Assembly (NCBI GenBank): GCA_018398805.1
Contig: JAGFBZ010000849.1
Location: forward strand, 1,384,501-1,448,500
DNA length: 64,000 nucleotides
Source: Hirundichthys speculiger
Taxonomy: Eukaryota > Chordata > Actinopteri > Beloniformes > Exocoetidae
Direction of reading: 5' to 3'
Below, one piece after another: positions 11,501 to 24,500 of this stretch (positions are counted from its first letter, which is position 1; the number at the start of each line of letters is the position of its first letter). The notes under the pieces were generated by a model. The model did no database searches, was not told the origin of the DNA, and saw nothing but the letters and a program-made list of their open reading frames with translations. The position numbers and the translations under genes are program-made.

Positions 11501-13928
11501 AGTCCAGTTGATCAGTGCCAACAGTCCTGATATTTTACCGCCGTAAATCTTGAGAGTTGACAACACTTAAGAAAACATAGAGACTCTAATCTGCGACTAA
11601 AAAGAATGTGGAACTGGGGCGTGAAGTGGGATGGCCTGTGGCTTCTCGGCCCCCCTACTTCCAGTGTCTTTCACAAAGAAACAACTGCTCTCTCTGCCTC
11701 TCTCTGCTCTCTCTGAACTGGCACTTTAACTCCCTCCTAACCTTCTGCATTCAAGCCAGCTTTGTTTAATGGTGGAGTGAACTGATCTTAAGTCTCTTAT
11801 ATTCTGTTCCCAGAATATTTCTGTTTGCTTTATCCAAAGCTTCCTGTGGATTTATAATTTCTCTAAAATACATTACAAAATGGCAGACCCTTATCATTTA
11901 ATTACCACCTTTTGCAAGTGCAGTAGCCAGTTTTTAATTCCATTTATAGAGCATTTGCACAGGAGAATCATGGTAAGGTTCAAAGCATCTTTCAAGTAAT
12001 GTTTTCTTCTGAAAACCAATGATCTTTGAGGGTGAGAACCATGTAAGTACCAAGAACTGGTTTAACATTCCAGAAAATGAGTGTAATCTCATCACGTCCT
12101 CTGTAGGTGTAAACTCTGGTCCAGCGTTCAATCATTCTGCTTTTATATTCTTAGAAATGCTTTAAGATAGAACAGAGAACAAAGAGTTAAAGCTGCAAAA
12201 ATGAAAAGATGCTTCTGTTGCAAGTGAAAATAGAGGCTTTATAGCAATACTTTCAAAGGTGCACTTTCTTTGCTCCCTAAAAACATCCCACAAGCTGTAT
12301 CGAGGCGGAAGAAATGAATGTAGTGGCAGGTTCAGTGAGCGGAGCTCCACCGGAGGATGATCTTTAGCTCCTCTGGTTAGCAATAAAGACTCAGACTGTG
12401 TGAACTTTCAACATCTGTTTTAGAGTCTTTCTTCTCCTCCAGAAAAACATTTCCTTATCTTTCACCTGTCAAGTCACATTTCTCTGTCTCGATGTATGTC
12501 AGCGAGACCAAGCTGCGGCACGTTTTGTTCCCTGTTCTAAATTTTATTTGAAAAAAAAAAAAAGACAGAAAAAAGAAAGGAAAAGCATAGCATCCATAGG
12601 AAACAAATCGTCCATTTCCAAACCATGTCTATGTTCACACAGATTAAATGTCAGATAATTGCAACAATATTACAAGGAGAGAGAGAATAGATCCACACTT
12701 TGGATAAAATGCCCCATTCATTTAGCTTGTTTTGACTTTGTTTGATCCTTTGCAACAATAAATGAAGGGTTGATGATCTCTCTGAATACGTACTGAAAAA
12801 GCACACTCCTGAAGACCAGTACTCCCATGGATGATTGGTACTTTTAAGTGCATGGGAGTGTGCAGAAGTCTGGCATGCTGTCATTGATTTTTTCTCTCTG
12901 CAGAAAAATGCCAGCTCACATGCCAGCTCACATCACCAGCAAAGATGCTCAGTAAAGTTAAAGATAGTCAGACTGAAAAAGAAAAAAAAAACTGTATTGA
13001 AGTCGCATTCAGCACTAGCAGTGAAACATAGAGGCCTGGAGGTGATGTCAGACAAGTTGATATCACCTGCCACCTGGAGGGAAAAAAAAAAAAACCTTCG
13101 GAGATCTTTGTTAGTGATTAGATGGTGGGGAGTGCAGACATTCAAAAGATCTCCCTTATTTATTGTTTTACAATATCTTCGGAAGATCTGTGTTTGACGG
13201 GGGGATAAGGGTGCGGAGCGTGTTTTGTACATGCTTTGAGCTCGATCCTGGTGCTGCTACTGCTGGAAACTACAACCCCACATCAGAAAAGGTTGCAGCA
13301 ATATGGGAAATGCATGGAAATTATTTGACTTCATTTTCTTTGCAGACAATATGAACCCAAGAAATAACATGCTTATTCTTGTCATCGTTATTTGATGTGT
13401 TCATTCGTGTGAATTTTTGCATCCCATACTTGCAACACAAATCGCAAAAAAATAAAAAATAAATAAAAAAAAGTAAACAAAAAATGGGACGGTAAAGTTT
13501 TTACCACCTTGTAATGTTGTTATTCACCCTCACAGCATTTAAACATTTTGCTTCCTCTGTCATGCCTATGTAACATGTGCATCATGTGGTTTTGCCATGT
13601 CTTGTTTAAAAATGAATAACATCCCTAGATATTGTCTTGTAGGCACCATATGTTGCTTTAAAATCTGAAAGTACTTTTCTGCACCAATTCTGCCATCACA
13701 GAAAGCTAAATGACCTCTGCCAAGGACACTGACCATTTAATGGTTTGGAAACTATTCTTTTGTCGGTAGATTCTTAATGTCCTGCCTTTTGAGTTTTTGA
13801 ATCCACTGAGATGGAGAGATAGCGGAAACTTGACTCAGACACTATGATGACTAAAACTACTGGTGAAAGGTGCCCAGACATAGTATTTTCATTTAACTGT
13901 TGACTCATCCATATAAGGTTCCTGGTTG
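8531..13928. other. Non-coding stretch, nothing gene-like recognised
   Basis: AT-rich DNA with only short open frames. It contains an interspersed-repeat-like patch around 8650-8740, A/T runs near 10500, 10917, 12549 and 13082, and a GT-repeat. No splice-bounded open frame stood out. Confidence 0.55.
9851..9886. repeat. (GT)n-type microsatellite
   Basis: Alternating GT tract with interspersed TTTT units. It is a simple repeat only. Confidence 0.85.
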
Positions 13929-14040
13929 TAAACCTGCAGCTTCCTTCCTGTGTGGGGATTGCATCTTCTCTATGTGCTTGCTCTGGGTCTGGTTTCCTCC
14001 CGCAGTCCAAGAACATAAATGTTCGGCTAATTGCATAAGA
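13929..14040 (+). mobile_element. Short, decayed L2-like LINE 3' fragment
   Basis: The plus strand keeps the order of blocks typical of the abundant fish L2-like 3' region: a TGTGTGG...TTGCAT block, a TGCTTG...TCTGG block, then TTTCCTCCCGCAGTCCAAGAACAT and a GGCTAATTG block. It is truncated on both sides and diverged from the better-preserved copy at 52.6 kb. Confidence 0.5.
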
Positions 14041-14801
14041 TTTGGTCTTCATAATTCAGTCCCTCTCCAACATTAATTCATTAAAGAAAGAAATATCACG
14101 TTAATTTAGCCATAAATATTTGGATCATAGGATGATTGTCACAAATAAGTTAAATTGTTCAAGAGGGTACGCCCTGCATTTTGAAATATCCAAATCCTTT
14201 TAACAGCATTGCAAACACAACACTAGCTGAAGCATTCTTTTTTTTGCTGTCTTCTCTAGCTAGTGCTGACTTCTCTTCCTTGTTCCCCACAACACAAGCA
14301 AATTTACTGCAAAACTATCTCACAAATCGTCAGGATAGATTCTTTCAATATTTTATTTGGTACTAATGAGGTGTGACCTTACCTTTTTGAGTTTTTCATG
14401 TAGCACAGCTCTTGTACTAATTACTAGTTTTGCTCATGTTGTCTGGACATGTTAACAAGGTTAAAAGCTAGATTTTTATCCAAGGGGGACTTTTAAAATA
14501 TGGCCCAACATTAAGCACAGCAAGTATTTCAGTGCAGGTAGTCATTAAAGCGACAGCAGCAGATGTTTTCTATTGGTACTTCCTCACCAGAGGTTCTAAG
14601 TGAGAAAAACCCATCATGAATGGTGACATATGACCACGAACTGGAAAGACAGTCGTCACAGGATATGTGCCAGGCTTTAAAAAATGTCACTACCATGGAA
14701 AAGAAAAGCAAAGCAACCAGCATCTACTTCTTTGTTTTGTGGACTTGTCTTTTGAGCAGCAGTGAAAGCTTGCAAATCTTTGCCATGGTCAGTCCAAGGT
14801 A
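14041..14801. other. Non-coding spacer left of hAT-like copy A
   Basis: No coding or repeat feature recognised. A 126-codon open frame beginning at 14620 runs into the transposon end and has no family resemblance. Confidence 0.5.
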
Positions 14802-15240
14802 CAGTGGCGGAGCTTCAGGGGGGCTGGGGGGGCAGTACTTCCACAGCTCGGGCAAAGAAACGGACCTCTCCTCAGGCATCAGTCACACCTTGCACACTAC
14901 TGGATACAACAACTTCTGTGAAAAGTTTATTTGTTACATAGGAGGATATATAAAGGTTTCCCCAGCCAGAATGAGTCATGGTTGGCCAAAAAACATTTAA
15001 GACTGACTTTGGTCTTGTAGGTTTCTACACAGTGAATTAAATGTTGTGCTGCATGGCTGGCTTCATGTTCAGTCTCACAGTTAAGTTTACAATGTACAAA
15101 TTTACAAGTGGGTCGCCGGTAAGGTCACCAAATGTATTTTGGGTAAAATCGTCATCAACAGCCGTCTACAGCGTCATCATCAGTCACTAGTCAGCAGAAT
15201 CATGCAGTGCAGGGTAGGTGGATCACGGATTAATTAAACC

Positions 15241-15425
15241 ATGAGTGACAGTTCATACAAGCATAAATGTGGAGCAAAAAAACGCAAATAAAAGGAAAAA
15301 AGAGCGAAGGAAAAGACTAAACTAAAAAAGCTGGATACATATCCTCCTGGAGATGAACCTGACATTGTTGGCATCGAGTCAAGCCCACCAGAACTGGCAC
15401 CACAGTCAGGGAGCCAGATTTACAG
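15241..15425 (+). pseudogene. Broken first exon of a hAT (ZMYM-like) transposase, copy A
   Basis: An ATG at 15241 opens a 185-nt segment ending at a donor-like CAG|GTACAA (15425/15426). It encodes a basic Lys/Arg-rich stretch, then acidic residues (DEPDIVGIESSPPELAP), a layout typical of the N-terminal exon of fish hAT transposases related to zinc-finger MYM proteins. The reading frame is closed by TAA at 15289-15291. The same 185-nt exon recurs in copy B with a compensated pair of 1-nt indels. The frame is dead, and no downstream transposase exons remain between here and the right terminus. Confidence 0.5.
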
Positions 15426-15734
15426 GTACAATTTCTCACAATCACTGACACTGAAAACAATATGAGAGTTAGTTGTAAACTGTTGATGTGGTTGTTATCA
15501 GAGTAGCCGGCCGCCTAACGTTATTATTAGGGGCCAGGTAGCCTCATGTTTTTGTTGTTCTCATGGTTTGTTAGCCTTCATGTCAGTTTTGTCGGGTTAC
15601 TCTTGCAAAAAGGCTCGTACATCGACGTGTTCGAAGTTGGTATTTATTAACAGCAATGGAAACACATCAGGCAAAATCGGCACTTGGTACCGAGCAGAAT
15701 GAATGAACGCCGGTAGCTACTACAACTACTAGAA

Positions 15735-15987
15735 AAGCACTCGGAGAGCGCAGACATCCGCCAAGCGCACTAATTATCGAAAATTTGAAAGCGATCCAGA
15801 ATCCAGGATTTCTTCTGGATCACACCCAAAATGAAAACAGTTCTTCTTTTTCACATTTCCGACAACTCCTTAAAATTTAATCAAAATCCATCCATAACTT
15901 TTTGACTTATCTTGAACACAGACAGACAGACAAACAGACAGATAAACGCCGGAGAAAACATAACCTCCTTGGCGGAAGTAATAACGG
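15735..15987 (+). repeat. Nested fish interspersed repeat (LINE-tail-like) inside copy A
   Basis: It begins around AAGCACTCGGAGAGCGCAG and ends near AACCTCCTTGGCGG, with short CAGA repeats just before the end. I recall this combination as a widespread teleost repeat tail, probably from an RTE-type LINE. It is absent from hAT-like copy B, so it inserted after the two copies separated. Confidence 0.45.
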
Positions 15988-16449
15988 TGGTGCGTCTCCC
16001 GTGTGACGTCACAACCGCATACAGCCGAATACATTTTAGAGACTATATATCATGCCATAATACTACAGCTTTGATTGATTTCAAAATGACATGGTCGCTT
16101 TTCGCGGTGTTGAACTATCAAATGCTTTGAGCTATGTGTCAAAAATGTAGTAATGCCTATAAGCCCCGCTGTTGCGGGCATGTGTATGTTGTAAAACGAT
16201 GTAATCACAACCTTTATTGGGCTTAAAGGGCCCGGTCATGTGCGCTGTCCCCGGCCCGGCAGTGACATGTTCTGCTGCTGCCAAGGTACAAACTCTTCTC
16301 AGTTTGGTTGAAGACAAAAGATGCTAAAATATCCCACTAAGGCTGAGGCTATTCTCCACGTGATGGAACAGAAACATGCCTGCGACCAGGACAAAGCTGT
16401 ACCATGGAATGGAGAAATGCCAGCTTTTCAGTCAGTTTTCATTGAATAT

Positions 16450-16960
16450 TATTATCCTTCAATAAAATCCACCTTTATTTTTGATGATATAATCAGTCCT
16501 CTTCATTTTGGACAATACCAGTGTATACCTTCTGTTGGATTCAAGTCCAGTCAACATCCCTGTAAAGGCAGTAGTTTTTTCATAGTTCAGTTGTTACTTT
16601 AGAAAGTCTTGACTGATTTTGGAGTGGACTGGATCATTGTCATGTTGTCATTTTCAGCAACTCAGCTTACATATCCACAGGTATTAAATATGATTCTATG
16701 AGCATCATGTCACCTTTTTATCATCGTCAGGTCCATGTTCACTGTAATACTCTTCTCTACCAAATATGCTGGTTAACATCTGAGCCTATAGAAATTTTCT
16801 TTACTCCAACCAAAGATTGTCCTCCCAACATCCATTGGGCTTTTTTTTTTTCATGCCTTTCATCAAAGCAGCACATTTTCCTTTGAAGTGTCCACAGAGA
16901 TTGACATTATCCAGTGGTCTTCACAATGTCTGAGCTGTCGCAGATACTCTGATTTCCCCC
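16450..16960 (-). mobile_element. Possible very old Tc1-like relic, minus orientation
   Basis: Words such as TGTTGGATTCAAGTCCAGT (about 16535-16553) and TGGATCATTGTCATGTTG (about 16630-16647) resemble reversed Tc1-like elements of fish in order and spacing. Most of the segment is too diverged to align by eye and no transposase motif can be read. Confidence 0.3.
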
Positions 16961-19900
16961 GATAACCTCCGTGCCAAGTGTGAGGCACTTGTCAGTGTGT
17001 TTTTTAGAGCTCGTATGTGTACATTTCGTCCATGGGGACGATGACTCTAGTTTTTATTAGTGCAAGTATGTTTACTTACAGAAGCTGTTTTCTACTGATT
17101 TACCATGAACTGATCAGAAATATTCTTGTATCCTTTTCTTGATTTTTGTGTGATCTCATAATTGGATTTTTCAGTTCTTCTGGCAATCAATTTTATTTCA
17201 ACTTTAAAATATCTGTTGTGACACAGGCTATAGGTTCAAACTTGAGAATGTGTTACATCTTTTCAGCATAGGTATTTTGAAGTTTTGTTTATGATTGTTA
17301 ATATTTGGCACTGTTCTAACTACTTGCTAAGAAAAAATGTTACATTTAAAAGGTGTTAACATTTTTATGAACTTGATATTTTATGTAACATTATACTTTC
17401 ATTGGGACATTTATTCCTGAGAGAAGAATTGTCTGGTCAGTTCAGAAATAAAGCAGTGGAGGGAAATACATGGAGCGTGAATCTCCATTTTGGTTATTTT
17501 GAATGTAAAACAACACTACAAAGGATGAAAGCTATCAAAAACGAAATAAGAGATGGAGGCTGTGAAGTTAATTTGTATTTAAACGATTGCTGTCATGCAA
17601 ATTGCTTTTCTCTCTGGACCAGCGGCACACTGATGTCAAGGGTTCGTGGCTATTCTCATTTCATCACTGAGTGAAGAGCCTGATCAGCATTAAAGGAGAA
17701 AAACTACAACTGGTGTGCAAATTCTGTTGTAAACAGACCTCTGGTCTGTTGTGATTTCTTCAGAGGGGGATTCTGAATAATTATAGTAAATATATTGTGT
17801 GATCAGCATGAAAAAATGTGCTCAGCGTAAGATATTTAAATTACTGTCAACTGCCAGATTTCAGGGCAAAAGTAGTTCTCTCTGCACGTATGAAAGGACA
17901 GAAAATGTATTTATCGGTGAGGTTTTTTTTTTCCACTGAAAATTACAACAGACCGAGAAGCAGAAGCTGCCAGACTATTTCTGCCCTCTTAATCATCAGG
18001 TTTAAGAAAATTTGGAGCGCTTCTTAGCTGAATTTGCAATGCTGCTGATAATTTCATGATGGCAGACAGATAAATTAATCCACCAAGCCCCTAATTCCTG
18101 ATATTTAATGATATGAAATGCAGACTGCCTGGGGGAAAGATTGCCTCCAATAACCAAAGCAGTGCTCATATTCTCTCATCTCCACTTTAAAGCATCTTAA
18201 TGAAGATGTCATACTTTTTCTGCTTCATTTCGGTTTGCACCAAAGAAGCTAATTAGCAACCCAAAACTAATCTTGCTCTGACATTTTGCATTCAGTCAAG
18301 TTAATGACTATTAGTGTTATTGCAATAAAGGTTTGATTTGTGTTTCATTTTAATAAAGGTAAGCTGTATCTGACAGATGCTTTAGACCTGGAAGCGGATG
18401 CGGAAGTGTTGAATTTAGTTGCGTGAAACAACAACACGAGAGGCTTGCCACTATTCATTTAATCATCAAAACAACAATACAAACAAACATCCGCACGCTT
18501 CATTAGCATCTCAGAAAGTCTGGAGCTTTATATAGAAGCGGATGATAAACAGGAAACACATTAATTGTGAATACAGTAAATAATGCAGCAAATCTTTTGT
18601 GATATCTGGGGACTAATTTAGTCACAGCTGAGAGGCCACCTGTTGAGAACTCCTGCACAACATGATGACTTCTATTCATAAAAAAATTAAAGAAAAACTT
18701 GGCTCAGAGGAAACGAAAGGATGGCTCTGCCGTCATGCCTGTTGCACATATCTGAGGAATGTCTGTCTGTTGTTAAAAACTCAGGAATCAGGAAAAGTCG
18801 TCACCAGTGGCCACATCCAGATATCCACAGCATTCCTTCATCAAACGCTTCCTGTAAACAGCCAAGTGTTTCCTGCGTTGAAACACGCGTGACTGTATTG
18901 CTGCCCTCTGACTGTTGTTGCCATGAGTCGTGCTACCAGGTCTCGCCCTACATCGACTGGGTGGAAAAAGGCTATCTTCCCCTGGCCCACAGTCCACTGA
19001 TACACTCTGAGGAAACACCATCTGTTACATGTTCATGTTCATTACAAGCTTTGCTTCAAGCTAAGACAATTAAAGCTAATAGAGTGCAAATGTTTGAGCC
19101 GGCACTGCCAACTTTACTATGTCTTGCACGTTCTCATCCAATGTCCATATTACATTTTAATGGCTAGTCAATCCACAGTCATAAATTACCAGGGGCAACA
19201 CCTGGACTCAGCACATTTGGGATATTCTCCTCAGTTTTACTCTTAATACCTACATTTACTGTTAATTTGAAACAACTCTGCAGGCTGTTATCCCACGTGG
19301 CTTTGAAATTATTCCTGAATGTTGTATCAAAATCAATTTTAAATTGTGCCTAACTACTCATAACTACTAAGTGGGTTGGTTAATGGCTCTATAATACCCA
19401 GTATCTGTCATTATTGGAAAGAATTACTCGTGCTTTCTGTCAGTGATCAGTGAGCACCTCTGAGAAAATGCTGTGAACAGACTCTTTTAAAGGCACTTGA
19501 ATGAATTATCTTTCAGCTAAAAAAAGGATTGGCTTGGATAAACATCTTCAGCCCTCGGCCACCCCTGAGGTGAGAGGATGATTTCACATAAAGTGAAGGC
19601 TTCAAGTGCTGCATGTAAAAATGGAAGGTGCTCTTGTTGTTGCATCTCAAGTGGGTGGCACAGACATGTTGCCCTCTGGGACCCCGAGTCTTACGAGACA
19701 ATGGTCGGGCTGTGTGAAGCGGGAGCTGCAGAGTCGAGGGTCACGGGGCTCCTCTTCCAGGGTCTACACCACTAAACTAACTGTTTAGTGACAACACATA
19801 GAAAAGAGGTTGTGTGGAGGACTATGATGGGGAGGGGTTGTGTCTGACGGCTGTGACCAAAGACAGTCCATCTATCATGTGTCACTGCAGCCGTTGGGTA

Positions 19901-20866
19901 TCAGATCTTTGGGCTGTTTGTAAATTGACACCATGTAAACAGTGTTTCACCTAGATACCTATGTATACTTAAGATTAATCAGTTGCTTTGATGTCTTGTT
20001 TTTTTGTAATGCATTGAATTTTACCTCCATATTTTTCTTCTCATTTATTGTTGATTGACTGCTGTTGGACAAGATTGCTGTACTTGCTGAACTACAGCAG
20101 AGCACGAATCACCATGATAGGGTGTGGCTCTTTCTATTTCTTATACATATTCTGTATGCCTTTGGTAAACAATACAAAATTTATGGGCCTTCCTGAAAAG
20201 ATGTAATCCCAGAAAGAGCTGTGGAAACTTTGACTTGACATTACTCTATGGCAAAAGGTGATAAGAAACGTTCTTGTTCTTCAAGTGCTTGATTACAGTT
20301 CTCACAATTCACAGCATGAAATGCAACCTTTCCTGTTTATTGTCTCATAAACAAGTGAAATAATAAATAAAATTGCTTTTTTTTTTACAGTCACGAAGGG
20401 TGGTGGCTCTCTTGCAGCTTTTGTTCATGGAAAGAATATAATCTGTGTAACAAAATAAAACAAATGACTTCAGGCAAAGTGAAACAAAGTGTGGCAGATG
20501 AAATCAGGCAGAATTTGATAAGTTTTTTCCTGCAGTTACTCCCAGTGTCACGGGCGCTAACTTCAAACGGTGCACTTGATTTAGCTCATTCTTTTAACAA
20601 GACAGATTTGCTGCTGTGGGCAAAGAACAGTGTGAGGAAGAAAGCCAGTGTGCATACAAAAGCTGGAAAACATGAACCTCATCTCACACCTTCCCTTCTT
20701 TCATCTACTTCCCCTCATAAGCTGGTATTTTGATTCCCAGATTCCTGGCAAGTTGCCTCTGTTTGCAATTCAAAGACTTTTCAACAAGAGCATCTGTTTG
20801 GGTATTATCATAAACCTGCATGCATCCCCACCCCACTCCCTTTAGCCTCCCCCTCTCCTCCCTCCG

Positions 20867-20870
<4 letters not shown>
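16961..20870. other. Non-coding upstream flank of apln
   Basis: AT-rich DNA without recognised exons. The 148-codon open frame at 18721-19167 has no family resemblance or splice context. The 18040-18340 part is rich in TAAT/ATTA words and could be a regulatory element, but this cannot be shown from one genome. Confidence 0.5.

Positions 20871-20900
<30 letters not shown>
20871..20900. repeat. (CT)15 microsatellite upstream of apln
   Basis: Thirty bases of pure CT in a wider pyrimidine-rich tract (from about 20830), roughly 100-150 bp upstream of the likely apln transcription start. Confidence 0.95.
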
Positions 20901-20903
<3 letters not shown>

Positions 20904-20989
20904 TCCTCAGCCATGTGCACTTGTATGTTTGAGGAAAAGGGGTGGAGATGGTGGGTGATGGTGTGGCAGGAGGGCTTTTCCGTGACCCA

Positions 20990-21531
20990 CAGAGTCAACG
21001 ATACATAAGCCACATGACCAACTAGTCCTCTTATCCAAGGAGACCGGGGCTCACACACTCAGAGACACGCTGACAGACAGACCTGCGAGCTGACTTCCAG
21101 CACATTCACAGCTTCACTGAACTTGGTTCCTGCTGCCGCTTCTCTGACAGAAGAAAAGGAGACACACGCACACACAGATCTCCGTGGGAGACCTCAGATA
21201 AAGACGTGCCTTCAGTCTTGGAGTGGCGCTGTCACACACTGATATACAAATACAATTTTAGACAAATACACACACAGTCACGGAGCCACCACACACACAC
21301 ACACATTCTCAAAAATTGACACACTCCTCTCACATACACACATACACACACACAGGGGAGCAAACACTCTCTCTCTGCTTCTTGCTCGCTCAGCTGCTCT
21401 GCCTCTCTCTCTCCCCCTCCCATCCACACACACACACACACACACGCACATACACACACACACTCACACACACACACACCACTACAGTATATCAGCGAGT
21501 GACTAGCGGAAAGCCAGAGGGGAGTGCAGAA
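20990..21531 (+). promoter_or_regulatory. apln: Probable apln core promoter and 5' UTR
   Basis: A TATA-like ATACATAAG lies near 21000-21008, followed by an E-box-type CACATG at about 21011-21016 and a C/T-rich start region. The following 500 bp up to the ATG is rich in CA repeats (21290-21305, 21331-21354, 21424-21480). An ACGTG core, the hypoxia-response half-site, lies at 21204-21208. Mammalian apelin is known to be induced by hypoxia and by USF at an E-box, so these sites are plausible, but single short motifs are weak evidence. The exact start site cannot be read from sequence. Confidence 0.4.
21424..21480. repeat. (CA)n microsatellite in the apln 5' UTR
   Basis: Imperfect CA tract with CGCA, TACA and CTCA interruptions about 50 bp before the apln start codon. 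Two shorter CA tracts lie upstream at 21290-21305 and 21331-21354. Confidence 0.9.
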
Positions 21532-24500
21532 ATGAATGTGAAGATCCTGACGCTGGTGATTGTGCTCTTGGTGTCTCTGCTGTGTTCTGCCAGTGCTGGT
21601 GAGTACATGAGAGGCCAGCTCTGTCGCTTGTCCTCTCTCTTTGCTTGCTATTTCTCTCTCTGTTTGCATTGAGCTTGTGTAGCCAGCTGTAGTTGATCAG
21701 TTACCCAGCATGGTTAGCCTTGTGTGGGCTCTAAAAGGCAGGAATATCAGCACCTGGTTGTATACAGTACTGCACTGCAGTGGTTATACTGTCTCCTATT
21801 GTACTGCCATAGCTTTTAGGGAAAACTTGAATGTGGGTTCCAGATTAGACTGATCATTTTCCTCCTGCCTCACCTTGATGTACGCTTGTAAGACTTGGAG
21901 ATGAAATATGAGCGGGGTTTTATTGATAGGCATTAATGTGTGGAGCTATTCCTGAGTGATAGCTATGCTGTATGTATCTATGACTGTTGTAGGTGTTATA
22001 AAATCTAAGAAATGCTTGGCACATGTTCTGTGATGTGGAGTGAACCTGATTAATTTAAGGCTTGATGTATTCTATCTGGCTCTGGTACTATTATTACATG
22101 ACTGTGATTGTGCAGCAGGACAACACAGCACCTATAGATGCATGTGTGCCTCCTGTGGTGATGATAATGAAGACTGTAATTGCTGTACGCATCGATGAGG
22201 AGCGCACAGATCCCAGATGCAGGACTGTCCCTGGAGGGGGCTCGGTCCTGATGCCTTGTCACAGTAAAATTCCGTAAAGTGCTGCTGCATCTCTGGAACC
22301 ATTGCTGGACTAGTTACCTAGACCACTTTGACCCTAAAATGTCTGTTGTTTGTGACAGAAACACTGACTTGGGACAATAACAGAGGGACAGGGGCATTCA
22401 CTCTTGTTACTCACTGGGAAGAAACGTGTTCTGAGAAATGTGGTTGGGGGCCAGTTTGAAGACTGATGGGCAATCTGTGGATCTGATGAAGGTAACATTG
22501 GTGTGTGAAAAAACAACAGTTTGGCCTGTGTAAATGTCTAGACTATTTTTGGGACTATCACCTAGACACAAACTACAGTTGCGCAGAAAACAGGCATTCA
22601 GGCTGTGTTTATATTCAGTACACGTGGAAGATGTTGTATAGAGAATGTGTGGTTGGATATAGGCAATTTGAGATAAGATCTGGCATAGATTGTAATATAA
22701 AATGCTATAGCAATAAGTCTTAAATGATGAAAGCTGATGTGCATTTACCGTAACATTCCTTACAGGCTACATGTGGCTAGATGTTGTATGGACAGTGGCT
22801 GTAAGATGCTGTGTGGACTTTATGCTTACAAAATGCTGTCCACTCGGTATCGATCCATGGCCATAGCACTCAAAGCTCCCATGCTCCCCAGCACATTCGT
22901 TACAGCGACATGCTATTTTTGTCTGAGGCTCCCAGCACATGAGTAAATGGGAAGCAATTATCTAGCATGATAGTCAGTGTCGCTTTTCACGCCCTGCGTG
23001 TGGCTAAGCTTGTTCCACGCCTGAGAGCCCACCGTGCCACACGAGCGACTGGGAAAACAAGGCTGCCGTGCCTCAGGCTTTCACGAGAGCTTATCCTTCT
23101 CAACGGTCAAGTCATGCCACTTATGCGCCTGTCTCTTCCCTGGCTGCTACTGTAGTACCAGTGCTCCAGTGACAGAGAAGAAGAGAGAGCAATGGAGTGG
23201 AAGAGAAGCAGGGATGCAAGTGTGTTGCGGCGTTGATGGGCGTGGGGAGGGATGCTAGCTGGAGTGTGTCTGCGTAGCACAAGCCTCTGCTACAGCATGC
23301 GCTGTCGCGGGAAGGTGTCGGAAGAGACTCTGCATGTAGGCAGTGGGTGTGAAGCCTTTCATCTTGAGACAAACGCTTTTCACGTTCAATGAGCTTTCCT
23401 CTCTTAGGCATCTTAGACACACATGTAGGCATCTACATGTGTGTCTAAGAAACAAGAAATGCATAGTGAGTGAGACAAGAGGCTCATATGTGTGTGCACT
23501 TGAAGGAAGCCATGAATATAGAAGTGCATCTGACTGATATAGGCTGGGGAGGTGTGCATTTGTGATCCTTGATTATAATTTCACGAAAACTCTGGTGCAA
23601 CAGGCAATTCATCAAACACTGTAAAGCTACTTGCAATATTTATTCACTATACTAAATGAGATTCTGAGGCCTTCTCTGTGTAATATTAGCATCCTTTAGC
23701 AGCACACCTCAATTACCCATCCTTGAAAAGCACTCTGGCTCAGGAGTGGGCTCCAGCATTAGACATGTGGTATCCATAATTCATCCTGTGGCCGATCACT
23801 CTTCCACCCTCCGTGAAAGTCTCAGGGCTGGCAGATAAACAGTTCTCACTCTCAAAACATGTCTGTCACAGTCTCTTACAAGATATCAAAGCTTTGCTTT
23901 TCTCTGCAATGGAAACACCCTGTCAGTCTTCACCTAGAGAGCCTCTTGGTAGAAAGAATAGCAGCCAGCCCAGACACACACACACACACACACATACCTA
24001 TGAATGCATATTTGCAGGTGAAATTGTGTAACTCTGGTTCAAACAGATGAGGCTGTGGTGGGTGTAAGAGGGGCAAGGGGCTCAGATCAGAGAGATTATC
24101 TGGCAGAGACATCATCTGACTTGGAAGGGGCGATTTTATGAGAGCTGTCAACAGTGCTATTATTCCATATCAAACTTTGATGTATTGTTTGAGATGCGTA
24201 GCTGCTCTGTGGCACCAGCATGCACACATACTGTACTCCTTCAAGTCTTGTTCAGATCCTCTACCAAGTGTTGCGGGTCAAAGTACAGCCAAAGGAAGAA
24301 CCACCGTACATGCAGCAACTAATTAAGGCGCATAAAACCCAGCCAGGAATTAATATTTTGTGAAACAGAATCTATAGATGTAAATCAACCATAACCAGTA
24401 AGCTTTACCTCATAACCAACAGCTTTCTTGTGTGAAGAAGGTGTAAGTGCCTGTGGATGTGATTATGGTGGCTGTGGAAAGAAGAAAAGCAGCTAAACTT

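Larger units (their letters stand above)
14802..16382 (+). mobile_element. hAT-like DNA transposon, copy A (non-autonomous, decayed)
   Basis: The left end starts CAGTGGCGGAGCTTCAGG, a hAT-type terminus. The element matches copy B (48201-49864) in reverse complement over two blocks. The first runs from the terminus through a TATA-like stretch to about 15440. The second runs from about 16035 to 16382, where similarity stops exactly at the edge of copy B. The right block differs by only a handful of bases over about 245 bp. The middle differs: copy A carries a separate fish repeat (about 15735-15987). No full transposase is left, only a broken first exon. The two ends share little more than CAG, and no clear 8-bp duplication flanks this copy, so the exact right boundary (16378-16382) is inferred from copy B. 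Confidence 0.75.

Noticed and set aside
14794..16288. CCAAGGTA present left of copy A (14794-14801) and at 16281-16288 as a hAT target duplication
   Set aside because: Homology with copy B continues past 16288 to 16382, so the second octamer is internal to the element; the match is probably coincidental.
18721..19167. 148-codon plus-strand open frame
   Set aside because: No family motif, no splice context, and overlapping frames on both strands; consistent with chance.
21316..21531. Open frame extending upstream of the apelin start Met
   Set aside because: It reads through CA repeats as Thr/His repeats; the Met at 21532 directly begins a hydrophobic signal peptide as in other apelins.
21232..21669. 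145-codon minus-strand frame over the apln 5' region
   Set aside because: It is Cys/Val repeat text generated by the CA/GT microsatellites, not a protein.
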